From contig BTRK01000005.1 of the NCBI GenBank assembly GCA_036245805.1, positions 22,606,984-22,670,983 on the forward strand: 64,000 bases of DNA. The letters are read 5' to 3'. The first letter of the stretch is position 1, and every line of letters starts with the position of its first letter. The position numbers and the translations under genes are program-made. The notes under the pieces were generated by a model. The model saw nothing but the letters and a program-made list of their open reading frames with translations, did not search any database and had not been told where the DNA came from. Positions 34,082 to 45,500 of the stretch are shown here, piece by piece. The DNA is from Pristionchus mayeri (Eukaryota > Nematoda > Chromadorea > Rhabditida > Neodiplogasteridae).

Positions 34082-35690
34082 AAACGAGAGGAAGAGATGG
34101 AGATAGGGAGAGAGGGAGAGAGAAGTAGAGAGGGGGGGAGAGGGAGAAACGTGGAGAGAGAGAGGAAGAGAAGAATAGATGGAGAGAGGGTGAGAGCGAG
34201 AGAAGGAGAGTTGAGAGAGTGAGAGAAGGAGAGGGGGAGAGGGAGAGAGAGGGAGAGAGGAGGATAGGGAGAGAGAGGGAGAGAGAGGAAGAGAGGTAGA
34301 GAGAGGGTGAGAAGGAGAGAAAGAGAGAAGGAGAGATAGGGAGAGAAGGAGAGAGGGAGGGGGGGAGAGAGGAAGAAATGGAGAGAGAGGAAGACAGTTA
34401 GAGAGAGGAAGAGAGGGAGAGAGGAAGAGAGGGAGAGGGGAAGAGAGGAAGAGAGGGATAGAGAGGAAGATAGGGAGAGAGGGAGAGAGAGGGAGAGGGG
34501 GAGAGAGAGGGAGAGAGGGAGAGAAGGAAAGATGACAGAGTGAGAGAAGGAGAGGGGGAGAGGGAGAGAGAGGGAGAGAGGAGGATAGGGAGAGAGAGGG
34601 AGAGAGAGGAAGAGAGGGAGATAGAGGAAGAGAGGGAGAGAGAGGAAGAGAGGGAGAGAACGAGAGAAAGAGAGAACGGGAGAAGGAGATTGGGAGAAAG
34701 AGGAAGAGAGGGAGAGAGGGAGAGAGGGAGAGAGGGAGAGAGGGAGAGAGAAAGGGGTAGAGATTGAGAGAGAGAGAGAGAGAGAGCGAGAGAGATGGGA
34801 GAGAAGGGGAGGGAGAGAGGGAGAGAGGGAGAGATAAGGAGAGAGGGAGGGAGAGAGGGAGGGAGGAAGAGAGAGGGAGGGAGAGGAGGAGAGAGGGAGA
34901 GAGGGAGAGAGGGAGAAAGGAAGAGAAAGGGAGAGAGAGGGGGAGAGAGGAAGAGAAAGGGAGAGAGAGGGGGAGAGAGAGAGGGAGGGAGAGAGGGAGA
35001 GAGATGGTGAGATAGAGAGCGAGAGAGAGAGGGAGAGGGAGGGAGAGAGGGCGAGAGGGAGAGAGGGAGAGAGAGGGTGAGAGAAAGCGGGGAGAGAGGG
35101 AGAGAGTGAGAGAGAGGGAGGGAGAGAGGGCGAGAGAGAGAGAGGGAGAGAGAGGGTGAGAGAGAGGGGGGAGAGCGGGAGAGAGGGAGAGAGGGAGAGA
35201 GAAAGGGGTAGAGATTGAGAGAGAGAGAGAGAGAGCGAGAGAGATGGGAGAGAAGGGGAGGGAGAGAGGGAGAGAGGGAGAGATAGGGAGAGAGATAGGG
35301 GAGAGAGGGAGGGAGAGAGGGAGAGAGGAAGAGAGGAAGTGAAAGGGAGAGAGAGGGGGAGAGAGGAAGAGAAAGGGAGAGAGAGGGGGAGAGAGAGAGG
35401 GAGGGAGAGAGGGAGAGAGATGGTGAGATAGAGAGCGAGAGAGAGAGGGAGAGGGAGGGAGAGAGGGCGAGAGGGAGAGAGGGAGAGAGAGGGTGAGAGA
35501 AAGCGGGGAGAGAGGGAGAGAGTGAGAGAGAGGGAGGGAGAGAGGGCGAGAGAGAGAGAGGGAGAGAGAGGGTGAGAGAGAGGGGGGAGAGCGGGAGAGA
35601 GGGAGAGAGGGAGAGAGGGAGAGAGAGGGAGAGAGAAGGAGGGAGAGATGGAGAGAGGAACAGACAGGGAGAGAGAGGGCGAGAGATTTT
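34082..35690. repeat. 1.6-kb purine (GGGAGA)n tract with internal duplication
   Basis: The plus strand is almost entirely G and A in six- to ten-base phrases. A landmark (AAAGGGGTAGAGATTGAGAG) recurs at 34751 and 35202, and the following text is largely duplicated. The minus strand is open in two or three frames (LSPSLSLS-type), which is only repeat translation. Confidence 0.95.
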
Positions 35691-35744
35691 GCAACCGAAA
35701 GAAATAAGACGAGGCCTAAGAACAAATCCCGGAACACGCCAGTC

Positions 35745-35772
35745 GATTGCGCGCGCCGTGGCGCGCGCGATC
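35745..35772. repeat. GC-rich 13-bp hairpin with 2-base loop
   Basis: GATTGCGCGCGCC and GGCGCGCGCGATC pair with one G-T mismatch around the loop GT. Such a hairpin just before a CTRR end is the hallmark of Helitron 3' termini; here it abuts the heptamer repeat. Confidence 0.75.
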
Positions 35773-36570
35773 ATTCTCCATTCTCCATTCTCCATTCTCC
35801 ATTCTCCATTCTCCATTCTCCATTCTCCATTCTCCATTCTCCATTCTCCATTCTCCATTCTCCATTCTCCATTCTCCATTCTCCATTCTCCATTCTCCAT
35901 TCTCCATTCTCCATTCTCCATTCTCCATTCTCCATTCTCCATTCTCCATTCTCCTCCATTCTCCATTCTCCATTCTCCATTCTCCATTCTCCATTCTCCA
36001 TTCTCCATTCTCCATTCTCCATTCTCCATTCTCCATTCTCCATTCTCCATTCTCCATTCTCCATTCTCCATTCTCCATTCTCCATTCTCCATTCTCCATT
36101 CTCCATTCTCCATTCTCCATTCTCCATTCTCCATTCTCCATTCTCCATTCTCCATTCTCCATTCTCCATTCTCCATTCTCCATTCTCCATTCTCCATTCT
36201 CCATTCTCCATTCTCCATTCTCCATTCTCCATTCTCCATTCTCCATTCTCCATTCTCCATTCTCCATTCTCCATTCTCCATTCTCCATTCTCCATTCTCC
36301 ATTCTCCATTCTCCATTCTCCATTCTCCATTCTCCATTCTCCATTCTCCATTCTCCATTCTCCATTCTCCATTCTCCATTCTCCATTCTCCATTCTCCAT
36401 TCTCCATTCTCCATTCTCCATTCTCCATTCTCCATTCTCCATTCTCCATTCTCCATTCTCCATTCTCCATTCTCCATTCTCCATTCTCCATTCTCCATTC
36501 TCCATTCTCCATTCTCCATTCTCCATTCTCCATTCTCCATTCTCCATTCTCCATTCTCCATTCTCCATTC
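35773..36570. repeat. ATTCTCC heptamer tandem array, ~114 copies
   Basis: The 7-base unit is repeated for 798 bp almost without error; one shortened junction near 35950 (CTCCTCC) shifts the phase. All frames on both strands are open (MENGEWR on one strand, SPFSILH on the other) because the unit contains no stop. These frames are not genes. The uniformity suggests very recent expansion. Confidence 0.98.
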
Positions 36571-36573
36571 TAG

Positions 36574-36974
36574 CGCTCGTGATGGGCTGTCGTCTCTGAC
36601 CCCGCTCTATTCCGACATAGTTTGGGGAATCCTCTCCCGTCAGCTTGGGCAACCCGGAGAGTATCGCCTACTTGGTACGCTTCAAGAGGAGGACCACGGA
36701 CGGATTTCCATGGTCTCGAGTGATCTACCGTCAAGAATACCCATCTCAAGTCTATCTGCGTTGTGAGTTCCTAACCGGCGCAAGTCAGGCGTTCGGCGGC
36801 AGGATGATCTACTTCAATGCTCAACGGAGATCCGCCACGATCGTCCCTACAGTTGACCAGAGAAGCCAAAGAAGATCCCATCCCTTGGCCCAACGACGCT
36901 CTGAGACCGAAGATCCCAATCCCCTCTAGACCGAAGTTACCCTCCTGCAGGACCACAGTGCCTGACGTCAGGAT
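36574..36974. other. Unrecognised 400-bp segment between Helitron-like end and copy E
   Basis: The base composition is less AT-rich than its surroundings. A 94-codon plus-strand frame (36645-36929; includes SIAYLVRFKRRTTDGFPW) looks gene-like in composition, but I recognise no family. It has no counterpart in copy F. It may be a captured fragment belonging to the insertion. Confidence 0.4.
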
Positions 36975-37312
36975 AAATATGTATATGTTGAAAACAATTT
37001 TTTGTGCCTCGTAATCCACCTATATTAAGAAAAAAGAAGCTTCAACATTTAATTCTAAAAACACGTATATTTTCGATCACGTCGTACTTCTCCAGTTCTG
37101 CGATATCTCTCTTTTTTCCATGCTTAGTGTTCTTCCAATATGTGTTCATATTCACTCCAATCAATAAAATAGTTTTAAAATCTCATTAAATATTTTTAAA
37201 AAATGTTTTAAAATATTGAAAGAATTTTGCTCGAAAAGTACGGTAGTTTGAAAGCAAAATCGTCGGAAGGAGGCAACCAATATTCCGTACTCAAAAATTC
37301 GGGCTGCCGTCT

Positions 37313-39541
37313 AGGACCCCTCAAGCAAAATTGCAAACTTTTCCTAAATTCACCATTTCCATAGGAATAGGTTATTGGTGATGCAGAATCAAAATGCCGT
37401 TGGCAGAATTTAATAAGATTTCAATTTAGTCCAGCACAGAGAGCCCAGTCAATTATGGTGTGCTCTCGCACGCACGCGCTTCTTCATGCGTCGCGGATTC
37501 AGTGCGCTCTGTCACACGCTTTTCTTTGAGTCAATATTTTAAAAATCAATATTAAGTAAATAAATTTACTGATTTGGCTATTTTCGCAGCTATGTAGCAT
37601 GAACAATAGTTGACCGATTTAGCGACTGTTGGATGAATTAATCATTAGTAATCATGTCTTACTTTAACACGGCGTACTGTACCTATGTTATTGTTGATCT
37701 AACCTATCTAAACATGTCAGATCTTGTCAAATACAATCCTTCGTATACTATTCCTAACGCTGGAGAGAGGAAGGTGGCAAATGGGCTACACCATTCGCGA
37801 AAGATAGGCTTCTGGGATAAATGTTCTTTTTGTCAGATATTCGGGTAACTGTTCTCCTATTAGTTAGTACTACGTCATAGGGAATGATGTGGAAGTCAGT
37901 CTGATCATTATCAGTTCTGTTACAAAACGGGCTTGATCGTTGGACGTCTACACTTTTTTCAACTAAAATCTGTGCTCATTCTAGAACAACAGGATTGGTA
38001 CCATTCGAATGGTCATGACTTGTTTTTCTTTATAATAGTTTATCTTTGATCTCTGACCCTCATCATACACTCACCATTGGTAAAACAATCCGTAGCATGC
38101 TCATCTCAATGCCAGATATGGTTGGCTTTCTCTAGCTCCTAAGATCATCCCAAAAATGATCTTTGATCTCTCCCTCTTCGAAAAAAATAAGGAAGAAGCA
38201 ATATTAACAACAATGGGCACATATGAGACGTTAAATCAGGCGGTCGATTCCTTATTTTTCTTGCAAGTTCTTCATTATTGGTTCAAATCCGTATCAACCG
38301 TTTCATGGGCAGGAACCACGGTTGTTGCTCCAGTAAATTCGACAGTGTTCCAGGAAATGGTATATGATGTATCAATGGTTGATTTCGGATTTCTATGGGT
38401 AATCATTCTTACTGTTTTTCTCAAAAATAATTGCGCGGCTGTCGCGTGCATGCTTCTAAGTTGATAAAAACAAAGCTGCAAATACTTCGTTGAGAAAAAA
38501 AAACAATATAACAGAAAAAGTACTTTAAAGTGCTGCTGGCTATTCAAAAACTGAAGAAAAATCGATTCGATACATTACTGTACCTTTCTGTGTTCAAACT
38601 GTTTATTACAGTACTATCGAATAGATGAGCATGCAGTTGACCATGTTTGCCGAACCAGATTTTTATTTTTTTCAAGCTGCTGGCACGCGATGAGAGGGAG
38701 ATCACAATCAATAAAAACTGTGAAACGGCATCCTTGCCTTTTAGAGATATCGAATTAATTGTGTGAAATGACGTAAAGTTCCGAATTTGTGAACCATAAT
38801 TGAATATGATTGCCGAACCAGATTTTTTTTATTTTCCTAGAATCTGTGCATTATTGAATGAACTTCTTATTCAGGAAAAACTGAGGAGCGCCATCCTTTA
38901 CTTTTTCAGGCAATCGACAACAAGCGAGTTTTACGTTGAAAATTTCAATTCGCGGGCTATTAGGAAACATCGAAATTGCATAGAATTTTCCCCGGTTTTC
39001 ATTTTTGATTTTCCGGTTCGGTGGTCCCTAGCTGCCGTCCCACCACATAACTTTGATTTTTTCGTGGAATTCAACGTTACTGAAAATGCGTTTCATCAAA
39101 CTGACTTTTCCTCTTGGAAATATTAGTTTGACCCTTTTTATATTAATAATGGTATCGATGGTTCATTAGCACAGGCGTATTCTCCGTGAAATTTGGAACA
39201 TATTTGCTTTTTTACATGTGCCATTAGACCCCTTGTGGGCTGAGCATCGTGGCTCCAAAGTCAGCAGTTCTCGATAGCCGTCAACTTTGAAGGCGTCTCA
39301 CATCGTCGTCGATGGAGATATAGAACAAAACTTGTTCGTTTCTGTTAAGGCACATTAGGAACTATATAAAAATGCTCACAGAAGCAGGGGTAAAAAAATA
39401 TACCAGGCTCTTCACGAATCTATTCAATCCTTATGCGACACGCATGATAATTAATAAAATGTTTTTTATCGCAAATAAAACATTAGAACATTAGTGTTTA
39501 GCATAACAAAATGGTCGTAGCTCAATCGCATTTTGATCTAG
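37313..39541. other. Intergenic DNA, no gene recognised
   Basis: Frames at 38156-38464 and 38800-39126 exceed 100 codons but match no family and lack splice support. A short phrase (TTGCCGAACCAGATTTTT) occurs at 38648 and 38811. I see nothing else I can name. Confidence 0.4.
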
Positions 39542-42500
39542 TCAAATCAATTCCAATTTCCCCTCCGACAGCAGTTCTCTCAACTTGAATTTTTGGACTC
39601 TCGTTTTCGTACGAGGAAAATCAGGAAGAAACGCCCAGAAAGGAGGAATTCTCATCTGAAAAACGAAGAGATTGAAGGAAGGGGGGAGGGGAAGGGGGGA
39701 GGGGATACTCACCCCTGTTTCCCTGCATAGAAGGGACAACTCAGCCTTGAGGAAGTGGGGGTCGAAGGGCATCTTCTTGGGGACACAACAAGCGACGAAA
39801 GAAGAAGGAGGGCGGGCAATGATCTGTGTAGAGAGACCTACTAATTACAGAGAATGATGACAAGCCTGTGATCCTTTGATCAGATGAGACAAAGCAAGAA
39901 TCTTCTCCAATGGTTTGTGGTTGAATATGAATCCCTTTTGATCATACACAAGATCGGAGATTGGACAGACAATGTGAATATTTCCTTCTTCATCCACTTC
40001 AGCCACATCACTATATCGCAGTAATTAGATAGGGGAGGGGAGGGGAGGGGAGGGGAGGGGAGGGGAGAGGAAGAATCCTCACCCGGTGTCGATCAATTCG
40101 CTCTGGTCGAATGTGGGAGCATAGCCTAGGAAAGTGGATGGTTGGAAGGGAGTAATAAAGAGTCTTCCCATTCCTGGTCGACCTCCCTTGATCTCCTTGA
40201 TTGAACACTGAACGAGAAGAAGTATTCCTGATGAATACATTACAAACTCACACTAAATCCTGTGATGGTTCTTCCAACTAATTTATTTATATTAATGCTC
40301 TCATCTGCCATAATAGGGATCGAAGCTGTTTCACTCAGAACATATCCAACCTACAACAATTCCATTTCCTCACTTGTGTCAAATAGTGATGTTTGCTCGA
40401 GCATTGCTCGTCGCCTACTCGCACTCGGCGAGTAATTTTCACTCTCACTCGTAGGGACGGCAGCCCGAATTTTTGAGTACGAAATATTGGTTGCCTCCTT
40501 CCGACGCTTTTGCTTTCAAACTACCTAACTTTTCGAGCAAAATTCTTTCAATATTTTAAAACATTTTTTAAAAATATTTAATGAGATTTTAAAACTATTT
40601 TATTGATTGGAGTGAATATGAACACATATTGGAAGAACACTAAGCATGGAAAAAGAGAGATATCGCAGAACTGGAGAAGTACGACGTGATCGAAAATATT
40701 CTTTTTTTTTAGAATTAAATGTTGAAGCTTCTTTTTTCTTAATATAGGTGGATTACGAGGCACAAAAAATTGTTTTCAACATAAAAATAAATATAAATTT
40801 CAGATAAAAGAGAATGAGGCCGTCAAAGTTGAGCGTTTTACCGTTGTGAAAATACATATTCGGTGTTTTCGAAAAGGACGCAAACCGTATATCTGAGATT
40901 TTTGGGTATTTTTTTCATCACACTATTTCGATTCATATGTACAAAAATAAAAAATATACGGTTTGCGTCCTCTTCGAAATTAGATTTCAAATTTGTGACT
41001 ACCGTAACCCTAACATATTTACATTGCTTCTGAAGTTGTATTAAATTCCCAGTGCGTTTTATAGTTAAATTTAAGAAATAGTTATTTTAAGGGTACATCA
41101 TCTATGTAATGGCAATGTTATAGACCACATTGGCGCATATAAGCCAAGCAGAATAAATTTCAGTTTGCGATAATTTTGAAAACACAGTGACCTGCGATGC
41201 GCTCCATTTGAACTCAAAGCGTCGCCATTTTGCCTTGCATTCTTTGCTGTTTTTCTCTATATTTTTATTATATTATTCAAAAACTAAATTGAAAAGTCGA
41301 AATGTGGTAAGATAAGCTTCCAAATGCGCACCAATTTGTTAATTGTTTTAGTCATTCGTAAACACTAGGGCGGCAAGAACGGGTCACGGGTGACCCGCGC
41401 TATTCACCATTCCGCCGGGTCACCCGATTTTATGACCCTGACCCGTTTCTGACCCGTTATTTTCGGGTTAGAAGCGGCTCTCACTCCCTCTCGAAAGGAA
41501 GAGCAAGATCGAGAGAGTGCGATAAAGGGAGAGAGCGCCGAGAGACTCGCTTCTCTGCGCTCTCTCCGTTCAACATGATCTCTCGCTCTTCCTCTTCCCT
41601 TCTCGCTCTCACCCTTGACCCGTGTCTGACCCGTATCCGACGGGTCTGACCGACCCGTATCTGACCCGTTTTAGAGGGTCAAAAGGTCAACCCGTGATCC
41701 GTTCTTGCCGCCCTAGTAAACACCGTTGCCCTCCCTACTCACTCGTTTTGACCGGTCACTCGCGAGTGAATTGTTGGAGAATGACTCGCCGAGTTGAGTG
41801 CTCGCCGAGTAGAGCTGACTTGGCGAGTGCTTTTGCATAGATTAATGCGAGTATTCATTCCTTTGTCGAAACCCCTCAGGTATGTGGAGGGACACCGCGC
41901 AATGAGACACGAGAGTGAGTGAAATGAACTCGCAAGTCGTGCTCGCTAGAGTTGGCAATTCGAGAATAACGAGACCGTTATTCATCTCCCTCTTCCTATC
42001 CGAGGTCACGAGACCGGAATAGAGGGGAGCGCGCGATACGGTCTCGTTATGAGAGAGGGATGGGAAGCGCTCTCGTTATTCTCGTTATTATCGTTATCTC
42101 TCGCTACGATTGCCGCCAGTTAGGTGGGAAGGGATGTGGGCGAGAGAGCATGGGAAATTGAGAGAGCACAGAGAAGGGATCGAGGGGGAGAGCGAGATAA
42201 TTAGAATAACGAGAATAACGAGACCTCTTCCCATCTCGCTATCTCTGACCCGAAGTAACGAGACCGGAATGGAAGCACGCGCGTGTTACGGTCTCGTTAT
42301 ATCGGTATCGTTTAGCCATCCCTAGTGCTCGCCGAGCATCCTCACTCGGCGAGTAAAATCAAAATATTATTCGCACTCGTTTTGCATAAGAACTCGCGAG
42401 TTGTTATTGCTCGCGAGTCAATTTTAATTTTCACTCGCGAGCGCCGAGCAACTCGGTTTAACATCACTAGTGTCAAAGGTATTCTGGGGTGGTATTCGTG

Positions 42501-45500
42501 GAGATCGAAATGTAGGTGATCGAATTGATCAGCAAGTGCTTTTCGTGACCCTAATAAACCCCCCAGAGCACAAATGAGATCATGGTTTTTACCCTTATTT
42601 GTGAGACGCCTCGAAACACGTACAAGTGAAAAAAGAGTGAAAGCAGGACAATGCTCGTTAAAGAAGGACTGTCAGCAAAGTTGAAATTTTGACGTTGTCA
42701 TAACCATGACCGACCTTTGTACAACCATAAGAGATTCTGAAAATTTCAAATGCGTATCTCTATTTTGAACCGAGTTATCATTAGTTGGCGGAATGCCAAG
42801 GAGGGCTTGAAGGGAAGGGACGTGCGGGAATTCAAATATCTAGAAGATTTTTCAAAAACTGGTGGGATTCGAACCCGCAACCTTCCGATTACGCGGCGAC
42901 AGCTTTACCACAGAGCTATACGATTGACCTCTATAGAGCTATACGATTGACCTATATAAGCCTATCCTCTTAGCTATGATCGTTGGATAATTGTCTAGGT
43001 CATGGTTATGACAGCGTCAAAAATTTAACTTTGCTGACACTCCTTCTTTAAGGCAGACCTTGAGCTTCCTGAACGCGAGACTGCGCAAATTCAGTCCCTC
43101 ACTCGAACCCGGTGTAGTTAGCGGCCTGCGTATTTATGCGAGCGTACGCTCCGGTTGCGAAACGCTGCCTAAACCGTCCTTTTAACGATGCGATGTTGCC
43201 TCTAAGTAACTCTCTCATTGAAAAAATAAAATAAATCTTTGCGCTTTGAATAAATGAGGAGTCCGGGAACAGGTACGGGTCGCGTGTCTTTCAAGGCTGT
43301 GGCTTCTCTATCCTAAGTTGCCGCGAGGAGGATAGACGCAGTCCATCTTCTGCATCCTTTAAAGGAGGACTGAAGGCAAAGTTCAACTTTGCACCCTTTC
43401 ATGACCAAGACCTAGCTCCTCTTAAAGAAGGAGTAACACGAAAAATAGATTGTACATGTGGAATAGTGGTTGTCGTAGAGGACAAAAATCCGATGAGAAA
43501 TCACTTTATCCGAAGTGACACAGAAGAGTCTATCACGAGATATGAGAATGAGAAGATCGGGCCTCAGCGCAGGCGAAGCGCGCGCATTTGAAATGAATGA
43601 GAAAAACAGCAACAACTAGTGCGCATAGCTGGATTCGAACCCACGTAGATTGCGCTTGGCTCGCAGGAGTTACCCACTGCGCTATGATCACCGTTGGTTC
43701 GGGCCGAGGTGAAACATTATATCTACCCAACACGCTCATCAGAATGCATTACCTTCTCATCTCGTATTCGTGTTACACCTTCTTTAACGACTAAAGGCTC
43801 CCAAAAAATTACATTAATATCTCTAGTTTCAACAGAGTTATGACTAGTTGGCTGAGTGCCATGGACGCTTGATGGGCCAGGGAAGTGCGCGAATTCAAAT
43901 ATCTTGAACTTTTGTCAAAAACTGGCGGGGATCGAACCCGCAACCTTCCGGTTACGTGACGGAGAGCTATGCTAGCGATATGTGTTCACCATTCGCCATT
44001 CAAATTCGATTGGCCATTCGAATATTCATTCTATAGGGAAAACAAATATTGACTAAGACGAGGAGAGACGATACCGCTCGGTCACATGAGCGAGAATAGG
44101 AAGGAATCGAATAATGGAGTGACTATTCGAATAACAAAGGATATTGAAATCTTATTCGATTGGCCAATGGCGATCTCTAATAGGCATTTTCATTTATCTC
44201 GAATGTAATATCACGCCTCTCACGAGAGAATCGAACAGATCTTGGGACAGGGGGCACTTTTTTTTTAATTGCAAAAAAGTGCAAATCTATTTCAATAGAG
44301 GGGATTCGAACCTGAAGGATTCGGGGAATAGAGGTAGACCTCTACCATCACACCAAACGTACAGTTGCTATAGCAAGATCAAAACTAACTAATGAAGGAG
44401 TTTGATGACTTGTTCATTTTTCACAAATACTCGAGTGTAAGGTTTTCAGATAATAATTCTTTGCAGAGTTAAAGTATAGTTCTAAATGATACAGCATGGT
44501 CTTATTCAGACCGAAAGGGTTACATTGGGCACATAAAGTGCCTGGTACGACGACTTTGGCAGAACGCGTTGTGGTCTCTACTTATGTCCATGTCAAAATA
44601 AAAAGCATAAAAAAGGTGAACTGAAGTTTGCAATTTTTTCTCGAATATTTTTCAAAGTAATGCCTTCGGTCACCGAAGCACTTGAATGGGGTTAGAGAAA
44701 GAAAATGAAGCGTGGAAAATAGAGATGAGTGTTCCCGTACGTACTTGTATTTGTAGTAGCAAGGGGTGAACTGACTGCGATGAGTTGTGTGGACGGAGAG
44801 CAAGCTCGGATTTGAGAACGGAGTTCAGGAGAGACTCGTTCCCCAATCAACAACACCTTGAGGAGGGATCGAAGAGCAGTCTGTCTTCTCTGAGGCACCC
44901 TCCCATCACAATACATCAATTAGTGGCCAACCTCATAAATTTTGAGAAGAAGTCTGAGTGCAGCCCCGTTGGAGAGAAGAACAGAGAGATTGTAGTATGT
45001 TATACACTTAAATGAATGGTTCCTTCTTGAGATTTCCTCTGTTGAACTCACTTGGAAGACGGAGGCGGGCAGGGGTTCGGCAGCTGGGAAAACGAGAGTG
45101 CAGTGGGAGAGGAAGGGAGAGAGACACAACAAGGGCAGAAGAGCCCCGCGATGCAGAGGAAGACACACACAAACTGAGTCCTGATGAAGAGATTGGATTG
45201 ACTGATGAAGACTCTCCCATCTCACTCCCTCCGACAGACCGAACGCGTGGTTCACTGATCGAGCTCCCCCCAGTAGTTGGAAGTGAGAGACTGCTGCCAA
45301 TCGAGTCACTCCTGTTGAACCCTAGAGAGAGAGGGAGAGTCACTCCTGTTGAACCCTAGAGAGAGAGGGAGAGTCACTCCTGTTGAACCCTAGAGAGAGA
45401 GGGAGAGTCACTCCTGTTGAACCCTAGAGAGGGAGAGTCACTCCTGTTGAACCCTAGAGAGAGAGGGAGAGTCACTCCTGTTTAGAGTGTCGAAGACAAC

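Larger units (their letters stand above)
33491..36573 (+). mobile_element. Helitron-like nonautonomous insertion carrying HSEs
   Basis: Comparison with copy F shows foreign DNA starting TCATTACCTATATATAAAG directly after an A, as expected of Helitron 5' ends (A|TC). A GC-rich 13-bp hairpin (35745-35772) is followed by an expanded heptamer and then CTAG (36570-36573). That gives the hairpin-plus-CTRR signature if the heptamer is a later expansion. No Rep/helicase is encoded. Against it: the base after CTAG is C rather than T, and 400 bp of other sequence separates this end from the rest of copy E. The superfamily call is therefore tentative. Confidence 0.55.
33379..37312 (-). mobile_element. 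hAT-like copy E, split by the Helitron-like insertion
   Basis: The left part 33379-33490 (TAGGGAGGGCAACGGTG onward) and the right part about 36975-37312 (through GGGCTGCCGTC) match the opposite ends of copy F at 40452-41737. The final CCTA expected at the right end is missing. The middle of the element is replaced by 33491-36974. Comparison with copy F fixes the left junction after GAATAATATAA. Confidence 0.85.
40384..42469. mobile_element. hAT-type MITE (TAGTGATGTT ends) hosting three further insertions
   Basis: Ends TAGTGATGTT and AACATCACTA are inverted. GTGTCAAA flanks at 40376-40383 and 42470-42477. Interior sequence is rich in CTCGCCGAG and ACTCGCGAG. Insertions at 40452-41737 and 41947-42324 account for most of its length. 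It lies within an exon of the adenylate-forming gene, two bases before the original splice donor. Confidence 0.9.

Noticed and set aside
34398..36766. Large ORFs of 281-718 codons on both strands
   Set aside because: They translate the heptamer and purine repeats. Frames are open because the repeat units lack stops; no domain or start context is present.
36645..36929. Naming the 94-residue frame as a known protein
   Set aside because: I could not recognise any family signature, so it is left as an unnamed segment.
42860..42925. tRNA gene on the minus strand
   Set aside because: A- and B-box text is present, but the flanking bases cannot form an acceptor stem and the T-stem is imperfect. The same holds for 43628-43692, 43925-43975, 44305-44355, 60305-60370 and 61174-61216.
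45012..45359. 115-residue ORF (plus) with an opposing 129-residue ORF (minus)
   Set aside because: Low-complexity Arg/Glu or Ser/Leu composition running into the 34-bp tandem repeat; no family motif.
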